40,357 bases of DNA, from assembly GCA_026985075.1 (NCBI GenBank), contig JALSQX010000056.1, positions 1-40,357 of the forward strand. Reading direction: 5' to 3'. The notes beneath the pieces were generated by a model, which was not told the DNA's origin, did not search any database, and saw only the letters and a program-made list of their open reading frames with translations. The stretch is from Blastocatellia bacterium. GTDB lineage: Bacteria; Acidobacteriota; Blastocatellia; HR10; J050. Positions 15,896 through 25,751 of the stretch are shown here, piece by piece. The stretch's first letter is position 1. Every line of letters starts with the position of its first letter. Both the position numbers and the translations under genes were made by a program.

Positions 15896-17026
15896 TTACC
15901 TCTCTCGGTCACCGAGCACTGCTTCGAGTTCCAGACGCTCAATAACCGCTCGGATATCCACATGGACGAGCCCGCCAGAGAACACCACCGTGCGCCGACC
16001 GGCCTCTTTCTTGGGGTAAACGTTCTGGACGATGCCCACGACCCGACCCTCTTCATCCAAGGTCGGCGCGCCGCTGCACCCACTGAGCCCATCCGCCGTG
16101 GAGGTGAAATTTGTCTCATTGAGTTGCTGCCAAATCTTCCCTCGACTGATGCGCAGACTCCCGTCGGCATCCAGATAGCCGATGTGCGTCCGTCGCTGTC
16201 GATCGCGGTGAGTACGAATGGGAAAGCCTATCACCCAAATGGGCTCATCGGCTTGTATGCCTCCCAGGTGTATATCCAGATAGGCTGGACTCTCGATGTC
16301 CGCTTTGAGCAAGGCCGCATCCAATCCCGCTTTTGACTCGCGCGCCGAGACATGACGCACGAGTTGGACATTCTCCAGAGGTCGATAGCCGACGATCGTT
16401 CCCCGCTCAATGACGGGAATCTCGAATGAGACATAGCGACAAGTGATAGGCTGGCGACTCCCCCCCGTGCGCCCAGCCGCCTCGATCTCTTCCCGCATGA
16501 CGTGATACGTGGTGAGAAAATACCCGTCGGCCGAGATGAAAAATCCCGCCGCCGCTCCTTGAAGGGGAACGTACCGCTGTTGCGGGAAGACCGTCACGCC
16601 CTTGAAAGCCGTGGCAATCTCGTAAAACATGGGGAGAAGCCGAAGCCCTGGATCCATCTGCAACCGCTCGAGGAATCCTCTGTCCACGACCACCGGCCAA
16701 ATGGTAATCCCCTCGGGCAGGAAAACCTTGTGCGCGATGGCGCGCGCCGCCTCCGCCTGACGAGCAGTGTCATAGACGCTAATGGCGAAGTAGACGTGCG
16801 ACTTAATACGAATCATTGCCTTGAGCGCACGCTCCTTATCGAAGGGCAGCGAGATGTGTTCGGGAGTGAAGAGGCCCTCCTCCATGGACGCGACGGAGGG
16901 CACTGGCAGTATAGCTTCGATCACCAGCACCAGCGTGATCGCTAGCCTCAGCCAGCCTCTGAACCGGGAGTCGGGAGATGTCCATCTGCGCCACCCGACT
17001 TTGATACCTGCGCCCTTCTTCACCAT
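15896..17026 (-). CDS. Exported trypsin-like serine protease (S1/HtrA-type core, no PDZ)
   Basis: 376 residues. An N-terminal TM or signal (R-L-A-I-T-L-V-L-V-I-E-A-I-L-P, about 27-41) is followed by a roughly 110-residue unassigned region with E/K-rich and hydrophobic patches. The chymotrypsin-fold core then has the catalytic triad: H175 in L-T-T-Y-H-V, D236 in G-L-D-A-A-L-L, S318 in G-C-S-G-A-P. No PDZ domain follows, and the protein ends about 58 residues after the Ser. The ATG at 17026 is preferred over the TTG at 17086, because a good promoter (17074-17102) covers the latter. It is divergent from the purine permease. A periplasmic or membrane-anchored protease is likely; activity is supported by the triad but untested. 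Confidence 0.83.
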   Translation of the reverse strand: MVKKGAGIKVGWRRWTSPDSRFRGWLRLAITLVLVIEAILPVPSVASMEEGLFTPEHISLPFDKERALKAMIRIKSHVYFAISVYDTARQAEAARAIAHKVFLPEGITIWPVVVDRGFLERLQMDPGLRLLPMFYEIATAFKGVTVFPQQRYVPLQGAAAGFFISADGYFLTTYHVMREEIEAAGRTGGSRQPITCRYVSFEIPVIERGTIVGYRPLENVQLVRHVSARESKAGLDAALLKADIESPAYLDIHLGGIQADEPIWVIGFPIRTHRDRQRRTHIGYLDADGSLRISRGKIWQQLNETNFTSTADGLSGCSGAPTLDEEGRVVGIVQNVYPKKEAGRRTVVFSGGLVHVDIRAVIERLELEAVLGDRER

Positions 17027-17073
17027 CAATGGACTCAACACATCGGTTACCAACTCATGACTCAAACTCAGTG

Positions 17074-17102
17074 ATTGTATCTTCAACGGTCCCCAGTGAC
17101 AA
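17074..17102 (-). promoter_or_regulatory. Sigma-70 promoter for the serine protease
   Basis: On the minus strand TTGTCA (17102-17097) and TACAAT (17079-17074) are 17 bases apart, each one mismatch from consensus. The predicted start near 17067 supports the ATG at 17026 as the protease start. Confidence 0.6.
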
Positions 17103-17326
17103 GGAACTCCTCGGGACGCACCGTTCGCAACGCGCCCCGGTAGATCACGATGAGGAGTATGCCGTCATCACCTTCCGCCGCTACCCTCGATTCGAGTTCC
17201 GGCGACGGCGAAGAAAACCGAGCAGCTTGGGGGAGAGATTCTCCGGGATGGCCGATAAACGTCGGGAGAGACTCACCAACGCCAATGAATGTGTCGCTGG
17301 TTCAGGGCCCCGGCTCTCCCACGGGG

Positions 17327-17408
17327 CTCCTTCGAAGCTCTCAACGCTCTGCTTTGATGAGGGGAGAACCGCGGGGAAGATCGTGCGTCTCCTTCGAGGC
17401 TCTCGACG
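17327..17408. repeat. Pair of 20-base direct repeats in the protease/permease intergenic region
   Basis: CTCCTTCGAAGCTCTCAACG (17327-17346) recurs as CTCCTTCGAGGCTCTCGACG (17389-17408): 18 of 20 identical, 62 bases apart, ending 33 bases upstream of the permease promoter. An adjacent hairpin GCCCCG-N9-CGGGGC spans 17307-17327. The 533-base region 17087-17619 contains no convincing gene. These may be regulator sites or relics. Confidence 0.5.
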
Positions 17409-17441
17409 TTCCATTGTGTGTGCCGGAGATCCGCCCGTGTG

Positions 17442-17470
17442 TTGATCGGATAGAGAGTCATCGATATACT
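17442..17470 (+). promoter_or_regulatory. Sigma-70 promoter for the purine permease
   Basis: TTGATC (17442-17447), a 17-base spacer and TATACT (17465-17470). The predicted start near 17477 leaves a 143-base leader before the ATG at 17620. It is too close to an upstream in-frame GTG at 17479 for normal initiation there. Confidence 0.55.
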
Positions 17471-17476
17471 TCGCCG

Positions 17477-17619
17477 GGGTGCGAAAAAACATGGGCGATG
17501 AGAAAGCGTTCGTCGCCACAAAGGACTCGCCGTGGGAGTCGTTCATAGACAGTGGGATCACTACAACGCCGATCGCGCGAGCGAGCCGCTTGCGCCACAC
17601 GCTCCACAGGAGTCGCACG
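17477..17619 (+). promoter_or_regulatory. Structured 5' leader of the purine permease, candidate cis-regulator
   Basis: The leader holds several stems: GGCGA/TCGCC around 17494-17518, GACTC-N7-GAGTC (17524-17540), a 9-bp stem GCGCGAGCG-AGC-CGCTTGCGC (17575-17595, one G-U), and CTCC-ACA-GGAG (17602-17612), which sequesters the Shine-Dalgarno AGGAG. GACTC at 17524 could alternatively pair with GAGTC at 17610, overlapping the Shine-Dalgarno. It does not match the purine riboswitch core I know. A switch is a hypothesis. Confidence 0.35.
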
Positions 17620-18987
17620 ATGTCCAATTCGCGCACAGACGCTATGGAACCTAACCGGATGAGCTGGTTCGAGCGAAGATTCCATCTCGAAGAGCAAGGA
17701 ACCACTTGGAGAACGGAAGTGCTCGCGGGCGTGACGACGTTTCTGACCATGGCCTATATCATTTTCGTTCAGCCAGCCGTTCTCAGCGCTTGTGGCATGG
17801 ATTTCGGCGCTGTGTTAGTGGCGACCTGCCTGGCCAGCGCCTTGGCCACCTTGCTCATGGCCTTTCTCGCCAATTATCCCATCGCCGTCGCCCCGGCGAT
17901 GGGTCACAATTTCTTTTTCGCCTATACGGTGGTCATCGGTATGGGCGTGCCGTGGTCGGTGGCGCTCGGAGCCGTGGCCCTGGCGGGCATCATTTTCATT
18001 CTCACGGCGGGTTTCGGCCTGCGCGAGCGCCTCATCGCGGCCATTCCCGATTCGCTGAAGCATGCCATTGCCGTGGGCATCGGACTGCTGATCGCCATGA
18101 TCGGATTGCAATGGGCTGGTGTGATCGTCGCCGCGCCGGGCACGCTGGTCGCTTTGGGAGATCTCCGCTCGCCCCCGGTGCTCCTGGCGCTCGGAGGACT
18201 GATGGTCATGGCCGCCCTGTTCGCTCTGAACGTCCGGGGAGCGTTGCTCTGGGGCATCCTGTTGACGACGGTGGGAGGACTCATGTCGGGACTCGTCCGT
18301 TATCAGGGACTCGTCAGTCGCCCACCTTCGCTCACCCCTACCTTCCTTCAGCTCGACATCCTCGGCGCGTTCCAGCCCGACATGGTGGCCGTGATTTTCG
18401 TCTTCTTTTTCCTGGCCTTATTCGACACCGTGGGGACGCTGGTCGGGGTCGCCGAGCAGGCGGGACTCATGCGCAATGGAACGCTCCCACGAGCGAGACA
18501 GGCCTTATTGACCGATGCCATCGGTACGGTAACTGGAGCGACTCTCGGCACGTCGACGGTGACGGCCTATATCGAGAGTGCCACCGGCGTCGCCGTCGGA
18601 GGGAGAACGGGGCTGGCGAACCTGGTCACGGCGTCACTGTTCCTCCTCTCGCTGTTCTTCTATCCCCTGGTCAAGATGATCGGCGGAGGGTATCAGATGA
18701 CTGGACAGACTACCCTTTATCCGGTCATCGCTCCGGCGCTCATCATCGTGGGCACGATGATGATGAAGGGCGTCCGGCTCATTCCCTGGGATGATATGAC
18801 AGAAGCCATTCCCGCTTTTCTGACGATGATCATGATGCCGCTGGCGGTGAGCATCACTGAAGGGATCGCCTTCGGATTCATCGCCTACGCCCTGTTGAAG
18901 CTCGTCGCCGGTCGAGGTCGCCAGGTTCACTGGTTCATTTATCTCTTCGCCGCGTTGTTTCTGGTGAGGTATATCGCTCTCCAATGA
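17620..18987 (+). CDS. AzgA-like NCS2 purine (adenine/guanine/hypoxanthine) permease
   Basis: 455 residues, very hydrophobic, with about 12-14 TM segments. Diagnostic stretches are R-T-E-V-L-A-G-V-T-T-F-L-T-M-A-Y-I-I-F-V-Q-P near residue 30-50, A-P-A-M-G-H-N-F-F-F-A-Y-T-V, a F-V-F-F-F-L-A-L-F-D-T-V-G-T-L-V-G-V segment, and L-G-T-S-T-V-T-A-Y-I-E-S-A-T-G-V. AzgA-type members normally read A-P-G-M-G-x-N-A-F-F-A-Y; here A-M-G-H-N-F-F-F, a small change at the substrate-side helix that could alter specificity. It should import purine bases by proton symport in the inner membrane. The ATG at 17620 has AGGAG with 7-base spacing; a 47-residue extension from the GTG at 17479 lacks family features and is rejected. 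A DDAH gene follows after a likely terminator. Confidence 0.9.
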   Translation: MSNSRTDAMEPNRMSWFERRFHLEEQGTTWRTEVLAGVTTFLTMAYIIFVQPAVLSACGMDFGAVLVATCLASALATLLMAFLANYPIAVAPAMGHNFFFAYTVVIGMGVPWSVALGAVALAGIIFILTAGFGLRERLIAAIPDSLKHAIAVGIGLLIAMIGLQWAGVIVAAPGTLVALGDLRSPPVLLALGGLMVMAALFALNVRGALLWGILLTTVGGLMSGLVRYQGLVSRPPSLTPTFLQLDILGAFQPDMVAVIFVFFFLALFDTVGTLVGVAEQAGLMRNGTLPRARQALLTDAIGTVTGATLGTSTVTAYIESATGVAVGGRTGLANLVTASLFLLSLFFYPLVKMIGGGYQMTGQTTLYPVIAPALIIVGTMMMKGVRLIPWDDMTEAIPAFLTMIMMPLAVSITEGIAFGFIAYALLKLVAGRGRQVHWFIYLFAALFLVRYIALQ

Positions 18988-19008
18988 GCGTTGAACGTCC
19001 AGATGCGT

Positions 19009-19036
19009 GCGGACAGGCATTCTCGTCCGCTCTTTG
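19009..19036 (+). terminator. Probable intrinsic terminator after the permease
   Basis: Perfect 6-bp stem GCGGAC/GTCCGC (19009-19014, 19025-19030) with a 10-base loop, followed by TCTTTG, 21 bases after the permease stop. The short T tract makes it a moderate candidate. DDAH, which starts at 19047, may need its own promoter or read-through. Confidence 0.45.
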
Positions 19037-19046
19037 ACCGAAGACG

Positions 19047-19859
19047 ATGGAACTCATCGCACTCACGCGCGCCGTCAGTCCCAGCATAGGGAGGTGCCAA
19101 CTGACCTATCTCCCTCGACAGCCCATAGACGTGGAAAGGGCTCTCGAGCAACATCGAGCGTATGAGCACTGCCTGGGGCAACACGGTGTACGCATCATCC
19201 AGTTACCGAGTGAACCGGAATGTCCCGATGCCGTGTTCGTCGAAGATACGGCCGTCGTGGTGGATGAGATCGCCATCATGGCGCGCATGGGGATCGCCCA
19301 GAGGCAACCGGAGGTCCGCAGCGTCGCCGATGTCCTCCGTCGCTACCGCCCGGTCACGTTCCTGCGCGCGCCGGCACGGCTCGACGGGGGTGATGTGCTT
19401 CGCATTGGTCGAACGATTTATGTTGGCGCGTCCAGGCGGACCAACCGAGCGGGCATCGAGGCGTTGCGCGAACTCCTCGATCCGTATGGATATCGACTCA
19501 TTCCGATAGCGGTCACCGGATGCCTTCATTTGAAGACGGCCTGTTCGTTCATCGGTCGTCAAACGTTTCTCGTCAACAGGGCCTGGATCGAGATATCGGC
19601 CCTGCGCGATGTTGACCTCATCGATGTTCATCCCCAGGAACCCTGGGCGGCCAATGCGTTGCTCATCGGGGATGTCGTTCTGTTCCCCGCCGCTTTCTGG
19701 CGAACGCGCCGCCGCCTGGAAGCCCGCGGATTTCACGTCCGTCCGGTGGATATCTCGGAATTCCAGAAAGCCGAAGGCGGATTGACCTGTCTGAGCATCA
19801 TTCTGGAGAGCACGCGGAATCCCCGCAGTTCGCGCCCGTCTCCACCACTCATCCCCTGA
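19047..19859 (+). CDS. Dimethylarginine dimethylaminohydrolase (DDAH) family amidinohydrolase
   Basis: 270 residues of the arginine-modifying pentein fold. Motifs in order: C-P-D61-A-V-F-V-E66-D67 (substrate amidine contacts), A-R-L-D113-G-G-D-V-L, V-G-x-S-x-R-T-N (127-133), G-C-L-H161-L-K-T (general His), and E-G-G-L-T-C248-L-S (catalytic Cys). The C248/H161 spacing is that of known bacterial DDAHs. It should hydrolyse N-omega-methylated arginines to citrulline and methylamines; an agmatine/arginine deiminase-like substrate cannot be excluded. The C-terminal 20 residues are Pro/Ser/Arg-rich and probably disordered. The ATG at 19047 has only a weak Shine-Dalgarno. It converges with the SDR gene, with 8 bases between stop codons. 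Confidence 0.87.
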   Translation: MELIALTRAVSPSIGRCQLTYLPRQPIDVERALEQHRAYEHCLGQHGVRIIQLPSEPECPDAVFVEDTAVVVDEIAIMARMGIAQRQPEVRSVADVLRRYRPVTFLRAPARLDGGDVLRIGRTIYVGASRRTNRAGIEALRELLDPYGYRLIPIAVTGCLHLKTACSFIGRQTFLVNRAWIEISALRDVDLIDVHPQEPWAANALLIGDVVLFPAAFWRTRRRLEARGFHVRPVDISEFQKAEGGLTCLSIILESTRNPRSSRPSPPLIP

Positions 19860-19867
19860 TCCGCCGA

Positions 19868-20572
19868 TCACCATGGGAATGCCTTCCGATCCTGGAAGAA
19901 TCCCCCACTCGGTCCGTCATCGGGGAGCAATGCGAGCCATACGGGCGTATCGGCTCCCTCCTCGATCGACCTTTCCGCACGAGGTCCTCCCATCTCCGTC
20001 TTCACCCACCCCGGACATGCCGAATTGATGAGAATATTGCTTCCTTTCACCTCCTCGGCGAGAACGCGCGTCACGGCGTTCAATGCCGCTTTAGACATCC
20101 GATAAGCGAGATACAAGCCCTCCATCTCGCTCAACGATCCAATGCTGCTCGACATGTTCACGATTCTCCCATAGTTGTGCCGTCTCATGAGCGGAATGAA
20201 CGTCTGACAGAGGACCAGCGGTCCATAGACGTTCGTCTCCATGGTCTTCCTCACCGTCTCCAGATCGACGTCCAGCCCAGCCACTCCCTTATCCATGAAG
20301 ATGCCCGCGTTGTTGACCAGAATGTCCAGTCTCCCGAATTCCCTCTCGACATAGTCGGCCACCCGCTCAATGCTGATCGGATCGGTGACGTCGAGCTGAT
20401 GAAAGACGACGTCCAACCCCTCCCGGTTCAGCTCCTCACAGGCGGCTCTTCCTTTATGCTCATCGCGAGCCGTCAAGATGACTTTCACGCCTCGCCGAGC
20501 CAACTGTCGACAGATCTCCAAACCGATGCCTCGATTGGCGCCCGTGACGAGGGCGATTTTTCTCTCCACCAT
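19868..20572 (-). CDS. Short-chain dehydrogenase/reductase (carbonyl-reductase-like)
   Basis: 234 residues, classical SDR. The cofactor motif T-G-A-N-R-G-I-G (about 10-17) lies in A-L-V-T-G-A-N-R-G-I-G-L-E-I; L-D-V-T-D lies near residue 60-65, N-N-A-G near 88-91, the catalytic Ser in M-S-S-S-I-G-S-L, and the Y-x-x-x-K pair in Y-R-M-S-K. C-P-G-W-V-K-T-E-M follows. The T-A-R-D segment after beta-2 suggests an NADPH preference. The overall pattern is closest to carbonyl reductase (CBR1-type) SDRs, which reduce small carbonyls; the substrate is unknown. GGAGG lies 10 bases before the ATG at 20572, so the longer frame to 20749 (which overlaps the divergent gene) is rejected. It is divergent from the class-V aminotransferase gene. 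Confidence 0.88.
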   Translation of the reverse strand: MVERKIALVTGANRGIGLEICRQLARRGVKVILTARDEHKGRAACEELNREGLDVVFHQLDVTDPISIERVADYVEREFGRLDILVNNAGIFMDKGVAGLDVDLETVRKTMETNVYGPLVLCQTFIPLMRRHNYGRIVNMSSSIGSLSEMEGLYLAYRMSKAALNAVTRVLAEEVKGSNILINSACPGWVKTEMGGPRAERSIEEGADTPVWLALLPDDGPSGGFFQDRKAFPW

Positions 20573-20680
20573 CGCTTTCCGTCCTCCCATTGAGATGTCA
20601 TTCTTCTCCAACCAGCGACTTTCCGGGTGCGTCGGAAGAGACTCCTCGCTCACCGGCCGTGAACCGAATACGGAGCATGC

Positions 20681-20688
20681 ATTATAAT
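20681..20688. promoter_or_regulatory. Symmetric -10 element shared by divergent genes
   Basis: ATTATAAT is a perfect palindrome, so TATAAT can be read on the plus strand (20683-20688) and on the minus strand (20686-20681). It lies in the 158-base gap between the divergent SDR and aminotransferase-fold genes. The -35 matches are weak on both sides. Two-way transcription from one element is plausible. Confidence 0.5.
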
Positions 20689-20730
20689 GAGTGGTCGGAG
20701 AGAATGGCCAGACCACAGGGAGACGAGACC

Positions 20731-21906
20731 ATGGTGATCGACCTCGCACGGGCTCGGCGGGAGACTCCCGGTTGTGAGCAGGTCATACACTTCAATAACG
20801 CTGGCGCGGCGCTCATGCCCCGACCGGTGCTCGATGCCGTGATCGGACATCTTCAATTGGAAGCCCGCATCGGCGGCTACGAAGCAGCTGAACGGGCGCG
20901 CCCAGCCATCGAACATGTCTATGACGCAGTGGCCGAGCTCATCGGATGTCATCGCGATGAGGTCGCTCTCGTCGAAAATGCCACTCGCGCCTGGGACATG
21001 GCGTTCTACGCGATTCCCTTTGCTGAAGGCGATCGCATCCTCACCGGGGTGGCCGAATATGCCAGCAACTACATCGCCTTTTTGCAGGTCACTCGACGGA
21101 CCGGCGCCCGAATCGACGTCATCCCCAACGACGAACATGGTCGGATCTCTGTGACGGCGCTTCGCCAAGCCATCGATGAGCGCGTCAAACTCATCGCCAT
21201 CACTCACGTCCCCACCAATGGCGGTCTGGTGAATCCGGCGGAAGCTGTGGGACGGGTGGCGCGCGAAGCGGGCGTTCTCTACCTGCTCGATGCCTGCCAA
21301 TCGATCGGGCAGATGCCCATCGACGTCAACGCCATTGGCTGCGACATGCTCTCGGCCACCGGGCGCAAATTCCTCCGCGGCCCGCGCGGGACGGGGTTCC
21401 TCTACGTGCGGCGAGACGTTCTCCACCGCCTCGAACCGCCCTTTCTCGATCTCCACGCGGCCGAATGGACGGCCAGAGATCGCTATGAGATCCGTTCCGA
21501 TGCGCGCCGGTTCGAAAGCTGGGAGGCCAACTACGCCGGCCACATTGGTCTCGGCGTGGCCATCGATTATGCCCTCGGATGGGGCTTGGAGGCCATCTGG
21601 GCGCGCGTCGCTGACCTGGCCGCCAAGCTCCGCCGTCAACTCGATGACATTCCGGGCATCACCGTTCGGGATCTGGGAACCACGCGATGCGGCATCGTCT
21701 CGTTCACCGTCGACGGTCGAGACGCTGAGACGATCCGCGAGCAATTAGCCCAACGTCGGATGAACGTCTCCGTCTCACGACAAAGTGCCACCCGTCTGGA
21801 CATGGAGGCTCGGGGACTGTCCGATCTTGTTCGCGCCTCGGTACATTACTACAACAGCGAAGAGGAGATCGAGCGATTTTGCGCCGCGCTCCGATCGATT
21901 GTATGA
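20731..21906 (+). CDS. Class-V aminotransferase-fold PLP enzyme
   Basis: 391 residues, fold-type I PLP enzyme of the NifS/isopenicillin-N-epimerase-like group. Family features: F-N-N-A-G-A-A-L-M-P (21-30), the ring-stacking region E-N-A-T-R-A-W-D (82-89), T-H-V-P-T-N-G-G-L-V-N-P (158-169), PLP-binding D188 in L-L-D-A-C-Q, and Schiff-base K213 in S-A-T-G-R-K-F-L-R-G-P-R-G-T-G. I do not see the Cys-containing active-site loop of cysteine desulfurases near the C-terminus, so desulfurase activity is doubtful; an aminotransferase, lyase or epimerase role is equally possible. The ATG at 20731 has AGGGAG with 8-base spacing; an upstream ATG at 20704 has a crowded Shine-Dalgarno. It is divergent from the SDR gene. 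Confidence 0.85.
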   Translation: MVIDLARARRETPGCEQVIHFNNAGAALMPRPVLDAVIGHLQLEARIGGYEAAERARPAIEHVYDAVAELIGCHRDEVALVENATRAWDMAFYAIPFAEGDRILTGVAEYASNYIAFLQVTRRTGARIDVIPNDEHGRISVTALRQAIDERVKLIAITHVPTNGGLVNPAEAVGRVAREAGVLYLLDACQSIGQMPIDVNAIGCDMLSATGRKFLRGPRGTGFLYVRRDVLHRLEPPFLDLHAAEWTARDRYEIRSDARRFESWEANYAGHIGLGVAIDYALGWGLEAIWARVADLAAKLRRQLDDIPGITVRDLGTTRCGIVSFTVDGRDAETIREQLAQRRMNVSVSRQSATRLDMEARGLSDLVRASVHYYNSEEEIERFCAALRSIV

Positions 21907-22044
21907 TGAAATGAGAGGGAGCATAGAGCACTGTCGAGGAGGAGATGATCCGACGAGTGAGAGATTGCAGTTTTTGAGAACCTGGAGCGCGCCGCCATCG
22001 TATGGGACGGTGAAATTCAACGCAAGCTAACCGGACGAGTTCAT

Positions 22045-23244
22045 ATGAAGACCAAGCGGCGATCGAGATTGTTCATCGTGCTGGGCGTGATCGGAGGTCT
22101 CGCCCTGGGGAGCGTCCTCCTCTTCGGCGCATTCTTCAAACGACCGGAACCCATTCCACCAGAGAAGATCGTGACCGTCGAGCGGGGCGATATCGCTCGA
22201 TCGGTCGTGGCGACGGGCAAGATCGAACCGCGCTCCAAGGTGGAGATCAAATCCAAGGCCAATGGGATCATCAAAGCGCTTCTGGTGGATGTGGGCGATC
22301 GCGTGAGAGCCGGCCAGATTCTGGCCCAATTGGATAAGGAGACGTTGGAAGCCCAGGTCCGCCAGGCTCAAGCGGCTCTGGACGCCGAAGAGGCGAATCT
22401 CCGAGCCGCCATCGCCGCTCTCAGGCAGGCCCGTATCGATGCGGCCAATCCCGACCTGGAATTCGCTCGTCGCGAGTACGAGCGGAAGCTGGCGTTGGTG
22501 GAGAAGGGATTGGTGACGCAACAGGAATTCGACGACGCGCGCAAGGTCTACGAAATCGCTAAAAACCGGCACAAACTTTTGGAAGCGGCCGTGCGCAGTG
22601 CCGCGGCCCAGGTCGAGCAGGCGCGTGCGCGCGTGGCCGCGGCCCGAGCAGCGCTCGATCAGGCGAAAGAGAACCTCAACTATGCCACGATCCGCTCGCC
22701 GATCGATGGGGTGGTCCTGACGCGCGATACCGAAGTGGGCGACGCCGTCTCCTCGATCCTGAACCTGGGCAGCGCGGCCACGCTCATCATGACGCTCGGC
22801 GATACGAGCACCGTCTACATCAAAGGGGAGGTCGACGAAGCCGATGTGGGCAAGATTCGCGTCGGACTCCCGGCGCGCATCACCGTGGAATCATTCCCCG
22901 ATGAGGTGTTCCACGGCACCGTCACCAAGATCGCCCCCATGGGCGTGGAGGAGAACAATGTCACCACATTCGAAGTGCGCGTCTCCATCTCCAATCCCAG
23001 CGGGAAGCTCCGCGCGAACATGACGGCTAATGCCGAGATCATTCTGGAAGAACACCGGGACGTCCTCCTCATCCCCGAATCGGTCATCCTCTACGATAAA
23101 GACGGAAAGGCTTCAGTTCAACTCCTCGACCCATCGTCGCCCCAAGGATTCCGCCAAGTGCCCATCAAGGTCGGCATCTCCAACGGCTTGAAGACGGAGG
23201 TCCTCGAGGGGTTGAAAGAGGGCGACCAGCTCGTACGGCCATGA
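22045..23244 (+). CDS. MacA-like periplasmic adaptor (HlyD/RND-MFP family)
   Basis: 399 residues. An N-terminal membrane anchor (L-F-I-V-L-G-V-I-G-G-L-A-L-G-S-V-L-L-F, about 9-27) is followed by the lipoyl half-motifs V-D-V-G-D-R-V-R-A-G-Q-I-L-A-Q-L-D and I-R-S-P-I-D-G-V-V-L-T-R-D-T-E-V-G, separated by an unusually long Ala/Gln/Arg-rich coiled coil (about 98-213). The T-L-I-M-T-L-G-D-T-S-T-V-Y-I-K-type barrel and membrane-proximal domains follow. It is the adaptor of a MacAB-type ABC export system. Its stop overlaps the next permease start (ATGATG/TGA), so the three genes are co-translated. The Shine-Dalgarno is weak. Neither an outer-membrane channel nor an ATPase is encoded with it. Confidence 0.9.
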   Translation: MKTKRRSRLFIVLGVIGGLALGSVLLFGAFFKRPEPIPPEKIVTVERGDIARSVVATGKIEPRSKVEIKSKANGIIKALLVDVGDRVRAGQILAQLDKETLEAQVRQAQAALDAEEANLRAAIAALRQARIDAANPDLEFARREYERKLALVEKGLVTQQEFDDARKVYEIAKNRHKLLEAAVRSAAAQVEQARARVAAARAALDQAKENLNYATIRSPIDGVVLTRDTEVGDAVSSILNLGSAATLIMTLGDTSTVYIKGEVDEADVGKIRVGLPARITVESFPDEVFHGTVTKIAPMGVEENNVTTFEVRVSISNPSGKLRANMTANAEIILEEHRDVLLIPESVILYDKDGKASVQLLDPSSPQGFRQVPIKVGISNGLKTEVLEGLKEGDQLVRP

Positions 23245-24493
23245 TGTTCATCAAGGAGATCCTCGCCCAGACGATCCGCAACATTCTGGCGCACAGGTTG
23301 CGCAGCCTGTTGACCATGTTCGGCATCGCCTGGGGCATCGCCGCGGTCATCCTCATGATCGCCATCGGGGACGGATTCAAGCTCGGCTATTACGAGCAGT
23401 TGAAAGTGCTGGGTAAAGATATCGCCATCATCTGGGGAGGACGAACGACGCGTCAAGTGGGAGGACAACGCGCGGGTCGGGATATTCGCCTCACTTATGA
23501 CGATGTCCTGGCCATCGAGCGAGAGTGTCCTCTCGTCAAGCATGTGACTCCGGAACTGAGTCGCTCCCTCCACGCCAGGAGCCCCTATAATTCGGGCGTG
23601 TTCGCCGTGCACGGCGTCGCTCCCATCTATCAGGAGATTCGCTCGATGAGGCTGGCCGGCGGACGGTTCATGAACCGGGCCGACTTTCAGGAGGCGCGAA
23701 CCGTCTGTGTGATCGGTGACGATGTGAGAAAGCAATTGTTCGCTGACCGCCGAGCGGTCGGATCGGAAATTCGCATCGAGGGGATTCCCTTTCTCGTCAT
23801 CGGCCAACTTCAGCACAAGGAGCAAAACAACTCCTACGGTGGACTCGATGACGAGAAGATTTTCATCCCCTACACGACGATGATCAAACACTTTCCCGAT
23901 CCGCGCCCATCCGTTCCTCCGCGATATGTGAGCAACATCGTACTGGTCCCCATTTCCGCCGATCGACACGAAGCCGCCATCCGGCAGATGAAGACCGTAT
24001 TGGGCCGACTTCACGGCTTCGATCCCGACGATGAAGGGGCGTTGTGGATATGGGATACGGTGGAGAGCGCCCAGATGGTCGCCAGCATTTTCGATTCCAT
24101 GCAATTGTTCCTGGGCTTCATCGCCGTGGTCACGCTGAGTTTGGGCGGCGTCGGCGTGATGAACATCATGCTCGTCTCGGTGGCCGAGCGCACGCGAGAG
24201 ATCGGCTTGAAGAAAGCCATTGGCGCCACCCGGCGAAGGATTCTCTGGGATTTCTTCATCGAATCGCTGACGTTGACGTTCCTGAGCGGAACGGTTGGCG
24301 TGCTCTTCGCCTGGGGAGCCAGCGCGCTGGTCAATCGCCTGCCCCTGCCCGCCTATTTCGCTGGATTGCCAATCACCCGCACCACCGCCGTGACCGCCTT
24401 TCTGATCCTGACGGCAGTGGGCATTCTCTCTGGCCTCTATCCAGCCCGTCGGGCGGCTCACCTGACGCCCGTAGAAGCTCTGAGGACCGAGTG

Positions 24494-24494
<1 letters not shown>
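23241..24494 (+). CDS. MacB/FtsX-type ABC permease, first copy
   Basis: 417 residues. TM1 (M-F-G-I-A-W-G-I-A-A-V-I-L-M-I-A, about 26-41) is followed by a periplasmic MacB core domain of about 230 residues, then three TM helices with the FtsX signature G-G-V-G-V-M-N-I-M-L-V-S-V-A-E-R-T-R-E-I-G-L-K-K-A-I-G-A-type coupling loop near residue 305-335. The end P-A-R-R-A-A-x-L-T-P-V-E-A-L-R is the family hallmark. Unlike MacB it lacks a nucleotide-binding domain, so it needs a separate ATPase of the LolD/MacB type. It overlaps the adaptor gene by 4 bases and the second permease by 1 base. Export of a lipid, peptide or lipoprotein substrate is family knowledge; the actual cargo is unknown. Confidence 0.9.
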
Positions 24495-25744
<1,250 letters not shown>

Positions 25745-25751
25745 CGGCGCG

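Noticed and set aside
17029-17445. 138-codon plus-strand frame between protease and permease
   Set aside because: It crosses the protease promoter and start, has Arg-rich composition, no Shine-Dalgarno and no domain; the region is better explained as regulatory.
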